From positions 1 to 13,292 of the forward strand of contig DOVG01000146.1 of the NCBI GenBank assembly GCA_003520205.1: a DNA stretch of 13,292 nucleotides. Reading direction: 5' to 3'. The position numbers and the translations under genes are program-made. The notes beneath the pieces are model-generated. The model saw only the letters and a program-made list of their open reading frames with translations. It did not search any database and had not been told where the DNA came from. This DNA comes from Lachnospiraceae bacterium. Lineage in GTDB: Bacteria > Bacillota > Clostridia > Lachnospirales > Lachnospiraceae. This document shows, one piece after another, positions 1-7,223 of the stretch (position 1 is its first letter; each line of letters starts with the position of its first letter).

Positions 1-512
1 AAATACCAGATTCCTATTATATATGGAAGAACAGCTAAAATGATGCCTAGAAGCACCCTCGGAAGATGAATGATTCCAAAAACGAGTGCATTTCTGAAAG
101 CATCAAATGTTTTCATTTCGAATCTGGAAATCATAGGAAATATACAGAATGTTATGATCATAAACATTACTGAAAATATCGCCAGCATTCCGGTAAAAAT
201 AACTTGAATCCCACCATTTGACTTAATAATAATGTACCAGTCTGCCGCAAAAAAAGCATATACGAGTATCATTATCATCGTCGCTTTTACATCCTGACGA
301 AAGTTATCTTTAAATGCCCGGAAGAAAGTTGAAGTAACAACCGGCGCCTGTCCACGTTCTATCTTCATAGCTACATAGTACTTAGCAGAAACTGCAGCAC
401 CAAATGTAAAAACAGGAATAGAACACAGAACGCATAGAATATTCAGCCACGCAAGATCAACCACTTTAGATATGCCCTGCATAAAATCGCTGTCATATCT
501 GAAAATACCCAT
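1..512 (-). CDS. DUF624 / YesL-like membrane protein, 3' end cut by the window edge
   Basis: The reading frame starts at an ATG at 510-512 and stays open to base 1, giving 170 residues with the C-terminus missing. An AGGAAGG ribosome site (520-526) sits 7 nt before the ATG. The visible protein is hydrophobic, with four likely membrane segments: roughly residues 20-44, 74-92, 101-123 and 145-168. The first segment contains DLAWLNILCVLCSIPVF. It is followed by a small basic/polar stretch around KIERGQAP and a TFFRAFKDNF segment, the pattern of the DUF624 family whose type member is B. subtilis YesL. These proteins commonly accompany YesMN-regulated oligosaccharide transporters. Their biochemical role is not established, so none is claimed. 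It lies 56 nt downstream of the GH8 gene and is probably the last visible gene of that operon. Confidence 0.75.
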   Translation of the reverse strand, partial: MGIFRYDSDFMQGISKVVDLAWLNILCVLCSIPVFTFGAAVSAKYYVAMKIERGQAPVVTSTFFRAFKDNFRQDVKATMIMILVYAFFAADWYIIIKSNGGIQVIFTGMLAIFSVMFMIITFCIFPMISRFEMKTFDAFRNALVFGIIHLPRVLLGIILAVLPYIIGIWY

Positions 513-568
513 CTTATTTCCTTCCTAATATAGAAATTAACCTTCACTAATATCTGATAAATCCCCAC

Positions 569-1687
569 TTACCAGATTTTATAATTTCCACTTAGAAGCA
601 TGTAAGAGAAGAAGTACAGACAATTATCATAGTATCTTCTATCTCCTAATCTCAGCGGTGTTTCCAGGAAGCGCTTAACCCATTTACTTGAATGAGCGTT
701 ATCAATTATAGCTCCTGTACATGCATTTGACGCAATAACTGCTATAGGATGCAAAGCATTTTCACTTAACTTTGTTCCATCTAATTCATATATATGATCC
801 CAGTCATCACAGTTCTCAGGTCTTTCAAAAAATGATATAAACTTATCTGCTTCTTCTTTTGCCCAGTCACTTGTACCGAACCATATACTGTCCAGAGCAA
901 TATTGATGATGGTTCTGTATGCATCACTATAGTACCAGTCATGACGACCACCGTACTTGTCATGATCTCCAACATGTGGAGTACCATCATACTCTGCATA
1001 TTCTGCTGAAAGCCCTGTTTCTTTATGACAGGCTTTCTTCCAATACTCTCTACTTGCAGCTGCTGCCTTTTTACAGAACTCTGCATCAGACGGTTCAGCT
1101 ACCGTAGCATAAAGCTCATAAAAATGAGGCAGATGATATGAAGGATCAGTAAAATCTACTTCAGCTATAAATCTTATATAGCCTGTTTCTCTGTCAAACA
1201 TTGCTCTTCCTTCAGAACCATCATAGCCTTTATTGATCATAGTATGAAGCAAAGCTTTAGCTTCTTCATGATAATTGAAGATACCTTCACCGTTGCCCCA
1301 TCTATTACCCGCAAAAATGAGCGACATAACAAAGAATTCTTCCCCATCAGGAGCAGCGCCATAGAAATTCTTCTCGCCGTTTGTCTGGCATGACCAGGCA
1401 AAATATCCTTTGTTTGGTCCCTCATTATTGTACATATAGGTTCTCGCCCATTTCCAAAGGCGATCAAATTCATCCTTACGGTCCATCTGCACGCACATCA
1501 TCATGCCATATGACATGCCTTCTGTGCGTACGTCGTGATTTCCCGTATCTTCGATATATCCGAGATCGTCTCCAACAGGAGTATAAACCTTCTCACCTTC
1601 AGGTCCATAGAAAATAGTATTGAATATTTCTTCACATCTTGTTTTTGCCATTTCATCGGATATACCGAACTTTGATAAATAATTCAT
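569..1687 (-). CDS. Reducing-end xylose-releasing exo-oligoxylanase (GH8, Rex-type)
   Basis: 372 residues, matching the length and alignment of characterised Rex enzymes (EC 3.2.1.156), which remove single xylose units from the reducing end of xylo-oligosaccharides. Compared from memory with Bacillus halodurans Rex, the signature DVRTEGMSYGMMM places the general acid at Glu56 (Rex E70). APDGEE gives Asp114 (Rex D128), and YYSDAYR gives the general base Asp255 (Rex D263). ALHP gives His313, corresponding to the subsite-blocking H319 that confers exo action at the reducing end. The C-terminus ends in SGNYKIW as in the family. A short loop of about six extra residues (HVGDHDKYGG region) precedes the base. 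There is no signal peptide, so it acts in the cytosol after import. The ATG at 1685-1687 is the first possible start after an in-frame stop. Its only Shine-Dalgarno-like AAGGA is about 16 nt away, so translation may depend on coupling to the permease gene, whose stop lies 11 nt upstream. Confidence 0.93.
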   Translation of the reverse strand: MNYLSKFGISDEMAKTRCEEIFNTIFYGPEGEKVYTPVGDDLGYIEDTGNHDVRTEGMSYGMMMCVQMDRKDEFDRLWKWARTYMYNNEGPNKGYFAWSCQTNGEKNFYGAAPDGEEFFVMSLIFAGNRWGNGEGIFNYHEEAKALLHTMINKGYDGSEGRAMFDRETGYIRFIAEVDFTDPSYHLPHFYELYATVAEPSDAEFCKKAAAASREYWKKACHKETGLSAEYAEYDGTPHVGDHDKYGGRHDWYYSDAYRTIINIALDSIWFGTSDWAKEEADKFISFFERPENCDDWDHIYELDGTKLSENALHPIAVIASNACTGAIIDNAHSSKWVKRFLETPLRLGDRRYYDNCLYFFSYMLLSGNYKIW

Positions 1688-1698
1688 ATAATCACTAA

Positions 1699-2673
1699 TT
1701 ATTCCTTAACTCCACCGATTGTAAGTCCCGCTACGAAATACTTCTGCAGGAAAGGATACAGACACACGATAGGTGCCATAGTAACGATTGTAGCTGCAGA
1801 ACGAACTGATATAGGCTGCAGATTTGCTCCTTCACCTGAGTTAGGGTCTGACTTACTTGACTGACTTGATACAGATGAAAGCAGTTTCATAAGCTCATAC
1901 TGAAGTGTTGTATACTGTGATGTTAATCTGTTATACAGCATAGTATCAAACCATGAATTCCACTGTCCTACGGCTATGAAAAGAGCTATTGTAGCATACA
2001 TAGGCTTACAAAGTGGTGTAATGATCTTAACGAAAATTGTTGAATAGCTTGCTCCATCCATCTGAGCAGCTTCTTCAAGTGAATCAGGGATACCTTCCAT
2101 GAAGGTTCTCATAACGAGCATGTTGAATGCTGAAATGATACCAGGAATGATATATACCCAGAATGTACTAGTAAGATGAAGAGTCTTGAAGAGAAGCAGT
2201 ACAGGAATCATACCACCATTTACATACATGGTGCATACCCAGAATGCTGTAAGTGACTTCTTAAGAAGGAATCTCTTTCTACTTACTATAAATGCAAGAA
2301 TTGCATTGAAAAATACTCCGATAATTGTTCCAAGAACTGTTCTTGCTACTGAGATAACAAGACCTGTTGTAAGGTTTCTCATAGCAAATACAGAACGATA
2401 GTTGTTAAGTGAGAACTTTCTTGGAATAATATGTATTCCACCTCTTACTGCATCAATACCATCGTTAAATGATAAAGCAAGTGTATTGAGGATAGGATAT
2501 ACAGTAATTACTACGAAAAGCACCATGAATATTACATTACAGATTCCGAATGCTTTATCGCTTACTGATTTCTTATATTTTGTCGGCTTAGGAACCGGCA
2601 TATATCTGTTTGGTGAATTCTCTGGAATAGCAGAAGATTCTAATTCAGTTTTATTTGTATTCATGTCGTCCAT
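1699..2673 (-). CDS. Oligosaccharide ABC transporter permease, LplC/YtcP type
   Basis: 324 residues forming one of the two membrane subunits of a CUT1-type sugar importer. About six membrane helices follow a roughly 40-residue polar N-terminal tail, the first at about residues 43-67. The EAA loop that docks the ATPase is visible at about 199-220 (EEAAQMDGASYSTIF with ITP at the end). The C-terminus, QKYFVAGLTIGGVKE, is typical of the LplC/YtcP subgroup. A Ser/Gln-rich stretch at about 266-282 lies in the last periplasmic-side loop. An AAGGAGG ribosome site (2681-2687) lies 7 nt before the ATG. It overlaps the TAA of the preceding permease gene (2686-2688), so the two permeases are translationally coupled and probably made in equal amounts. 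A second in-frame ATG three codons downstream is less well placed for this site. The substrate is inferred to be xylo-oligosaccharide from the adjacent GH8 gene, not from the permease itself. Confidence 0.93.
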   Translation of the reverse strand: MDDMNTNKTELESSAIPENSPNRYMPVPKPTKYKKSVSDKAFGICNVIFMVLFVVITVYPILNTLALSFNDGIDAVRGGIHIIPRKFSLNNYRSVFAMRNLTTGLVISVARTVLGTIIGVFFNAILAFIVSRKRFLLKKSLTAFWVCTMYVNGGMIPVLLLFKTLHLTSTFWVYIIPGIISAFNMLVMRTFMEGIPDSLEEAAQMDGASYSTIFVKIITPLCKPMYATIALFIAVGQWNSWFDTMLYNRLTSQYTTLQYELMKLLSSVSSQSSKSDPNSGEGANLQPISVRSAATIVTMAPIVCLYPFLQKYFVAGLTIGGVKE

Positions 2674-2685
2674 CTCAAAACCTCC

Positions 2686-3627
2686 TTAGAATAATTTATC
2701 TTCACCGGTCTTACGGGCAACGTAATTAGATATCAGAATAAGTGCAATAGAAACAGCACTTCTGAATATACCGGCAGCAGTACCAAGGGAATAGTCATTC
2801 TGACTAATACCCCATGTCAGTGTGTAAATATCTATAGTTTCTGAAACACGCTTTACAAGACCATTACCCAGGATGTACTGTACTTCGAATCCTGCGTTAA
2901 GAACCCATCCGATATTCATAAGAAGAAGAATCATGATAGTAGGTCTAAGTGAAGGAAGTGTAATATGTCGTATTTTACCCCATCTTCCAGCGCCGTCTAT
3001 TTCAGCTGCCTCATAGAGGTTAGGATCTATAGATGTAATAGCTGCAAGATAGATGATTGCATTCCAACCAGTTTCTTTCCAAACATTTGCAAATGCTACT
3101 ATACCCCAGAAATACTTTGGCTCTGCAAAGAAGTTTATTGGAGTACGTCCAAGATAACCAAGGAGCTCGTTTACGATACCTGATGGAGAAAGTGCATCAT
3201 GAAGGATACCAGTAACGATGATCCATGATAAGAAGTGAGGAAGATATGAAATAGTCTGTACAACTCTCTTTCCTCCCTTTGATTTTAACTCATTTAAGAG
3301 AATGGCAAAAAGAATAGCCATAACGAATGTAGCTACAAGGTTGAGAATACCCATAGCCAGTGTATTTCTAATATCTAAAATAAAGTTCTTATCTGAAAAC
3401 AGGAACTTAAACTTTTCAAGTCCAATCCATTTAGAATGAAAAAGACCTGTCTTTGGCTTATAATTCTGGAAAGCCATTACCCAGCCCGCAAGGGGAATGT
3501 AATTAAAAACTATACCATAAATAAAGAATCCAAGCGCCCATACAAGAAGAGGCCATTGTCTTTTTACTTCTTTAGAAGAGAACCTGATCTTTTGAGGCTT
3601 TAGTGGTGCAGTATTCTTCTTTTCCAT
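2686..3627 (-). CDS. Oligosaccharide ABC transporter permease, LplB type
   Basis: 313 residues with about six membrane helices; it partners the LplC-type permease encoded next. The N-terminal helix and the following FNYIPLAGWVMAFQNYKP segment (about 41-59) are characteristic of the LplB subgroup. The ATPase-docking EAA loop is at about 205-225 (YEAAEIDGAGRWGKI with TLP at the end). The open frame could begin at a TTG (3640-3642). The ATG at 3625-3627 is preferred because a GGGAG ribosome site (3636-3640) stands 8 nt before it, and the TTG overlaps that very site. It follows the binding-protein gene after 77 nt containing a hairpin, which would let the permeases be expressed below the binding protein. 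No ATP-binding subunit is encoded nearby; members of this family usually share an MsmX-like ATPase encoded elsewhere. Confidence 0.93.
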   Translation of the reverse strand: MEKKNTAPLKPQKIRFSSKEVKRQWPLLVWALGFFIYGIVFNYIPLAGWVMAFQNYKPKTGLFHSKWIGLEKFKFLFSDKNFILDIRNTLAMGILNLVATFVMAILFAILLNELKSKGGKRVVQTISYLPHFLSWIIVTGILHDALSPSGIVNELLGYLGRTPINFFAEPKYFWGIVAFANVWKETGWNAIIYLAAITSIDPNLYEAAEIDGAGRWGKIRHITLPSLRPTIMILLLMNIGWVLNAGFEVQYILGNGLVKRVSETIDIYTLTWGISQNDYSLGTAAGIFRSAVSIALILISNYVARKTGEDKLF

Positions 3628-3656
3628 AACTGTTTCTCCCAACTTTTAAAAGGATA

Positions 3657-3678
3657 GCAGCCATATTGCTATGGCTGC
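3657..3678 (-). terminator. Intercistronic hairpin after the binding-protein gene (attenuator or mRNA-stabilising stem)
   Basis: A perfect 8-bp inverted repeat, GCAGCCAT / ATGGCTGC, with a 6-nt loop lies 27 nt after the stop of the binding-protein gene. In the minus-strand transcript the stem is followed by UAUCCUUUU, a weak U-tract. This suits a partial terminator or an RNase barrier rather than a full stop, since the permeases downstream have no promoter that I can see. Such stems are common after solute-binding protein genes, where the binding protein is needed in excess over the permeases. Confidence 0.6.
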
Positions 3679-3704
3679 ACCCTCTTATAGATTTCAGATC
3701 ATTC

Positions 3705-5447
3705 TTACTTTCCAGCTCTACGCTCTAACTCTGCCTGCATTTCATCAAGGAAGTCCTGAGGATTACATGCATTGTAAGCATCCATATACTCATTCCATGT
3801 AGACTCGAAATCGCTAGCCATAACTACCTTAGGCAGCCACTCATGCTTTGTCTCGCCCATCTTAACCCAAGCAACACCACCAGGTGTATCTGTTGTCATG
3901 TTGTTTGAATATGAGTACATTGGGAACCAAGGACCATTCTTCTCAACTACAGAACCCATAAGTTCTGGATATGTTGTAACGCCATAAGCGTTGAATACAT
4001 CGATAACTGGCTGAGCAAGTGTATCGAAGAATTCTGATGTCTGCTCTTCTGGCTTGTTAGCATTCTTTCCGTCTTCTGAAGTACCATGATACTGAGGCAT
4101 GTAGCTGTAAGCACACTCGTGTGATGCCTGATATTCAGGATCTGACCACTTTGTTCTCTGCTCTTCTGTACGATAGAAAAGTCCATCATCATCTACTTCA
4201 TAGTCAACACCTTCAACTCCCCAGAATCTGAGGTCTCTGATTTCCTGTGTACACAGGTCATCAAGGAACTGGAATGCTGCATCGATATCTTCACAAGAAG
4301 TTGTTATAGCAACACCACTTGACATATTAAGTGTATCATCAAAAGTATGCCATCTGTTCTCCATACCCTTCTTAGCTGTAAGTCCAAGAGGAATGTAGTT
4401 GCAGCCTTCCTTATCAAGTCCAGACTGCTTAAATACGTCTGTGATTGTGTAGTTGAAGTCCCAGTTCTGATCGCACATACCAAGAACTCTACCTGTTGAA
4501 AGTTTTGAAATGTACTCATCATATGTCTGTGTACCAAACTCAACATCTATGATACCCTTGTTGTACTCTTCGTTGAGCTTCTGGAAGTACATCTTAGCTG
4601 TATCTGTTGTGTTGTAGTCAACTATCTTAAGATTTTCTTTATCAACGATTACAGAACCATCGTTTGGATATCCATCAAGGAACTCAGGAGCGTTCTCAAG
4701 ACAGAAGTATCTCCAGTCCTCACAAAGAATTGTGTAAGGAATGATTTCTGTTCCATCTTCCATTGTAGGATGCTCAGCATAGTATCTCTCAATAAGATCG
4801 AAGTACTCATCAAGTGTCTCAATCTTTGGATAGTTATCCCAAGCAAGAACCTTTGCCTGAATCCAGAATGCTTCGTCGTTATGTGTTGTTGTCTTAGACT
4901 CACCAAGTGTATTTCCGAATACGTTCATCCAATAGATGTGTCCATCATCCATACGGAACTTATCCCACTCTTCATCTGTATAGAAAGCCTTAAGATTAGG
5001 ATACTTATCAAGATAATCATCCCAAGGAACAAGAACGTCATTATCATAGAGCTGCTTCATAGCATCTCCACCATTGATGAAGTCAGGATAATCGCCACCT
5101 GCGATGATTGTTCCGATAGCTTCAGCATCTGTCTGACCTGTAAGCCATGTTTCCTTAACCTTAACCCCTGTCTTATCAGCAATTATCTGCTGAATCTCGT
5201 TGTCATCATTAATCTCTGTTCCTGGCATAGCGATGAACATATCAAATTCTTTTACGTCACCGGATGATGCTGAGGAATCATCTTTTGATGTGTCATCAGC
5301 TGCTGCTTCCGTTGCAGTGCTGTCGTCCCCTGTGGAAGATGATGTATCAGTTGTTGATGTTGATGATCCTCCACAACCCGTAAGCATTGTAAGTGACATA
5401 GCGCCAGCTACAGCTAATGCTCCGAGCTTTTTAGCCTTAATTCTCAT
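3705..5447 (-). CDS. Extracellular sugar-binding lipoprotein of an ABC importer (LplA-like)
   Basis: 580 residues. A basic N-terminus (MRIKAKK) and hydrophobic core lead to the lipobox MLTGC, with Cys25 as the lipidation site, so the mature protein should be anchored to the outer face of the membrane. Residues 26-65 are a Ser/Thr/Asp-rich flexible tether. The remaining roughly 510 residues are a long family-1-type solute-binding domain, rich in acidic and aromatic residues, as in LplA-like proteins that deliver oligosaccharides to LplB/LplC permeases. An AAGGAGG site (5454-5460) stands 6 nt before the ATG, the strongest ribosome site in the operon. It is the first gene after an activator-type promoter and an operator-like repeat, downstream of the YesMN pair. 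Xylo-oligosaccharide is the likely ligand, judging only from the GH8 enzyme in the same operon. Confidence 0.92.
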   Translation of the reverse strand: MRIKAKKLGALAVAGAMSLTMLTGCGGSSTSTTDTSSSTGDDSTATEAAADDTSKDDSSASSGDVKEFDMFIAMPGTEINDDNEIQQIIADKTGVKVKETWLTGQTDAEAIGTIIAGGDYPDFINGGDAMKQLYDNDVLVPWDDYLDKYPNLKAFYTDEEWDKFRMDDGHIYWMNVFGNTLGESKTTTHNDEAFWIQAKVLAWDNYPKIETLDEYFDLIERYYAEHPTMEDGTEIIPYTILCEDWRYFCLENAPEFLDGYPNDGSVIVDKENLKIVDYNTTDTAKMYFQKLNEEYNKGIIDVEFGTQTYDEYISKLSTGRVLGMCDQNWDFNYTITDVFKQSGLDKEGCNYIPLGLTAKKGMENRWHTFDDTLNMSSGVAITTSCEDIDAAFQFLDDLCTQEIRDLRFWGVEGVDYEVDDDGLFYRTEEQRTKWSDPEYQASHECAYSYMPQYHGTSEDGKNANKPEEQTSEFFDTLAQPVIDVFNAYGVTTYPELMGSVVEKNGPWFPMYSYSNNMTTDTPGGVAWVKMGETKHEWLPKVVMASDFESTWNEYMDAYNACNPQDFLDEMQAELERRAGK

Positions 5448-5509
5448 ACTTTACCTCCTTAAAATTTGTATTTTTGTATGATAGCCTTAAGCGGCAATTA
5501 AGTAATATT

Positions 5510-5538
5510 ATTATATCTCTTAAGTCATGTTATTTCCC
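5510..5538 (-). promoter_or_regulatory. Putative activator-dependent promoter of the xylo-oligosaccharide operon
   Basis: A perfect minus-strand -10 hexamer TATAAT lies at 5510-5515. With a 17-nt spacer, the -35 position (5533-5538) reads GGGAAA, which has no resemblance to TTGACA, and shifting by one base does not help. A perfect -10 with no -35 is the usual form of a promoter that needs an activator. The expected RNA start is near 5503, giving a leader of about 55 nt. The proximal copy of the AATTTGTAGGG repeat touches the -35 position, where AraC-type activators of class II promoters bind. Confidence 0.6.
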
Positions 5539-5570
5539 CCTACAAATTACAAAAAAATACCCTACAAATT
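5538..5570 (-). promoter_or_regulatory. Putative operator for the YesN-like regulator: two 11-bp direct repeats 22 bp apart
   Basis: On the minus strand AATTTGTAGGG occurs at 5560-5570 and again at 5538-5548, identical over 11 bases, with an AT-rich 11-nt gap. The 22-bp period is two helical turns, so both copies face the same side of the DNA. AraC-family proteins bind direct half-sites with this sort of spacing just upstream of -35. The adjacent gene encodes such a protein. The distal copy doubles as the second arm of the regulator gene's terminator, so the two functions share sequence. Confidence 0.5.
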
Positions 5571-5590
5571 CTTAAAATTTGTAAGGTATT
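5551..5590 (-). terminator. Rho-independent terminator of the sensor kinase/regulator operon
   Basis: In the minus-strand RNA a 15-bp stem is formed by AATACCTTACAAATT (5576-5590) and AATTTGTAGGGTATT (5556-5570). It is perfect apart from one G-U pair, has a 5-nt loop, and is followed by a run of U residues (5551-5557, overlapping the stem base). It begins about 40 nt after the regulator stop codon and separates that operon from the transporter operon. Confidence 0.88.
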
Positions 5591-5630
5591 ACCAATTATG
5601 TTAACTTATAACGCAGATTTTTGATATAAA

Positions 5631-7223
5631 TCACTGCATTTTACTCTTTTTTTGCCTTCTGTACTGTGAAGGCGTCATTCCTTTTATCTCTATGAAACGT
5701 CTGATAAAATAATCACTGTTTTTATAACCCACCGCAGATGAAATGTCTACTATTCTGTCTTCAGTGTTAATAAGCATTTTTGCAGCCTCATTTATACGGT
5801 AATCTGTGAGATAGTCCTTAAAGGATACTCCATATTTCTTAGTAAAGAGAGACCCCAGATAACTGCAATTAATGAAATACTTTTCACTGAGCTTCTTAAG
5901 GCTCAGGTTCTGGCTGTAGTTCTCTTTAATCTCATTCTCAACATCTTTTAGAATTCCACCGGACACATTTTTTCTTAGCTGATTTAAATACTCGGCATAT
6001 TCACACGCAAAATTATACATATGAATACTGCTTCCTCTTTTTACACCTTCATCAAAGGAGCTTTCACTTATTCTATGCAGTATTTCCTCCTGATCAAGCT
6101 CACTGTCCAGCTCTGTAGCTATATGTATAAGCTGGAACAGAAGATAGTTCATATTCAGACTTACAGAATCCCCAAGTCCCGCCTTCGATATATCATCATA
6201 AAATGCATTAACACATTTATTTATTTCTGTTTCATCACTCTGTTCTATAGCTTTGACAAGGTTATCCAGACTTTTCTTAAAGAGCGTTGCTTTTCTTGGA
6301 TTAATAGTCATCTCCCTCTCGTAGGTTACAACAGGTCTGGCTTCATGAAATACTTCCTGAGACTTAAGTATACACGCCGAACTATAGGACTTCGACACCT
6401 GTGTTATATCAGGCACCTTCTTTCCGGAAATTATCCTGACCTTCCTTTTGAGAGCTGACTCAAGTCTTGCCTGGAATTTAGATAAGAATTCCATATCATC
6501 CAGTCCCATATCTTCAGCCATATAATCACAGTAAATAAATCCGGTATCATAAGTGCTGTGATTCAGGGATACATCATTTATAAGATGATTACTGTCTTCG
6601 CCCAGTATAAATGTCGCTGCTTCATTCATCTCTCTTCTATACTGCATAAGGCTTCCTTCTGTAGTGTCTAACTCATCTGTATCAGGAAGTTCTATAATCA
6701 CATATCTGACTCCTTCAGAAAGCCTCATATTCTTACTTAAGTAATCCAGATTCACATCATCATATCTTCCCACAATCAGCGCTATCATATGTCTTTGCAG
6801 AAAAGCAGTTTCAGTTTCCTTATGATGTTCCTCCATCATAACATTTTCTTCATTAAGATCAGTTATCTTTCTAAGAATCTCTATCAGCTCATCTTTTTTT
6901 ACAGGTTTGAGCAGATAATCCATAGAACCAAGCCGCATTGCATCCCTGACATACTGAAAATCATTATAACCGCTGAGAATTATAAAGTATGCATCAGAGA
7001 TACCTTCTGTTTTTACTCTTTCAAGAAGTTCTATTCCCGTCATAACCGGCATCTTGATATCAGCTATAACAAGATTTACCTCATTTTCCTTTAGATACTC
7101 AAGCGCTTCCAGACCATTTTCAGCCACTTTTACTATCTCAAAATTTTCACTTTTCCAGTCTATGAGAACCTTTAATCCTTCTACTATATAAGGTTCATCA
7201 TCTACAAACATTACCTTAAGCAC
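5631..7223 (-). CDS. YesN-like response regulator (REC plus AraC-type DNA-binding domain)
   Basis: 530 residues. The N-terminal receiver domain (about 1-120) has the acidic pocket Asp8/Asp9, the phosphoacceptor Asp55 (in IADIKMP), Ser84 and Lys106 (LLKPV), all intact. Residues about 125-420 form a less conserved linker/regulatory region. The C-terminal AraC/XylS DNA-binding domain spans about 425-527, with two helix-turn-helix units near 441-463 and 491-512 and the family ending GMTPSQYRR. It starts at a GTG (7221-7223), giving MLKVMFVDDE, the usual receiver start, with an AAGGA site about 10 nt upstream. Its start overlaps the kinase stop by 8 bases, so the pair is translationally coupled. 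It most likely activates the transporter operon 184 nt downstream. No conserved key residue is missing. Confidence 0.95.
   Translation of the reverse strand: MLKVMFVDDEPYIVEGLKVLIDWKSENFEIVKVAENGLEALEYLKENEVNLVIADIKMPVMTGIELLERVKTEGISDAYFIILSGYNDFQYVRDAMRLGSMDYLLKPVKKDELIEILRKITDLNEENVMMEEHHKETETAFLQRHMIALIVGRYDDVNLDYLSKNMRLSEGVRYVIIELPDTDELDTTEGSLMQYRREMNEAATFILGEDSNHLINDVSLNHSTYDTGFIYCDYMAEDMGLDDMEFLSKFQARLESALKRKVRIISGKKVPDITQVSKSYSSACILKSQEVFHEARPVVTYEREMTINPRKATLFKKSLDNLVKAIEQSDETEINKCVNAFYDDISKAGLGDSVSLNMNYLLFQLIHIATELDSELDQEEILHRISESSFDEGVKRGSSIHMYNFACEYAEYLNQLRKNVSGGILKDVENEIKENYSQNLSLKKLSEKYFINCSYLGSLFTKKYGVSFKDYLTDYRINEAAKMLINTEDRIVDISSAVGYKNSDYFIRRFIEIKGMTPSQYRRQKKSKMQ

Larger units (their letters stand above)
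5458..5583. repeat. 13-bp direct repeat shared by the terminator arm and the binding-protein leader
   Basis: CTTAAAATTTGTA occurs at 5458-5470 and again at 5571-5583 on the plus strand. In the minus-strand RNA the left copy reads UACAAAUUUUAAG and runs into the AAGGAGG ribosome site. The right copy covers the loop and most of the first arm of the regulator-gene terminator. The second terminator arm (AAUUUGUA) is therefore also complementary to the sequence just upstream of the ribosome site. Whether this matters in read-through RNA is unknown. Confidence 0.5.

Noticed and set aside
3640..3642. TTG start that would lengthen the LplB-type permease by 5 residues
   Set aside because: The TTG overlaps the GGGAG ribosome site serving the ATG at 3627.
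4770..5267. 165-codon plus-strand open frame inside the binding-protein gene
   Set aside because: It is antisense to a well-supported lipoprotein gene, has no family likeness or ribosome context that I can see, and is explained by codon bias of the real gene. Shorter plus-strand frames such as 6021-6458 and 9056-9478 were dropped for the same reason.
5470..5503. CTTAA/TTAAG short inverted repeat in the leader as a riboswitch or operator
   Set aside because: Only 5 bp of stem and no match to a known riboswitch fold; too weak to call.
5448..5630. Catabolite-repression (cre) site near the operon promoter
   Set aside because: No stretch fits the CcpA consensus well enough to report.
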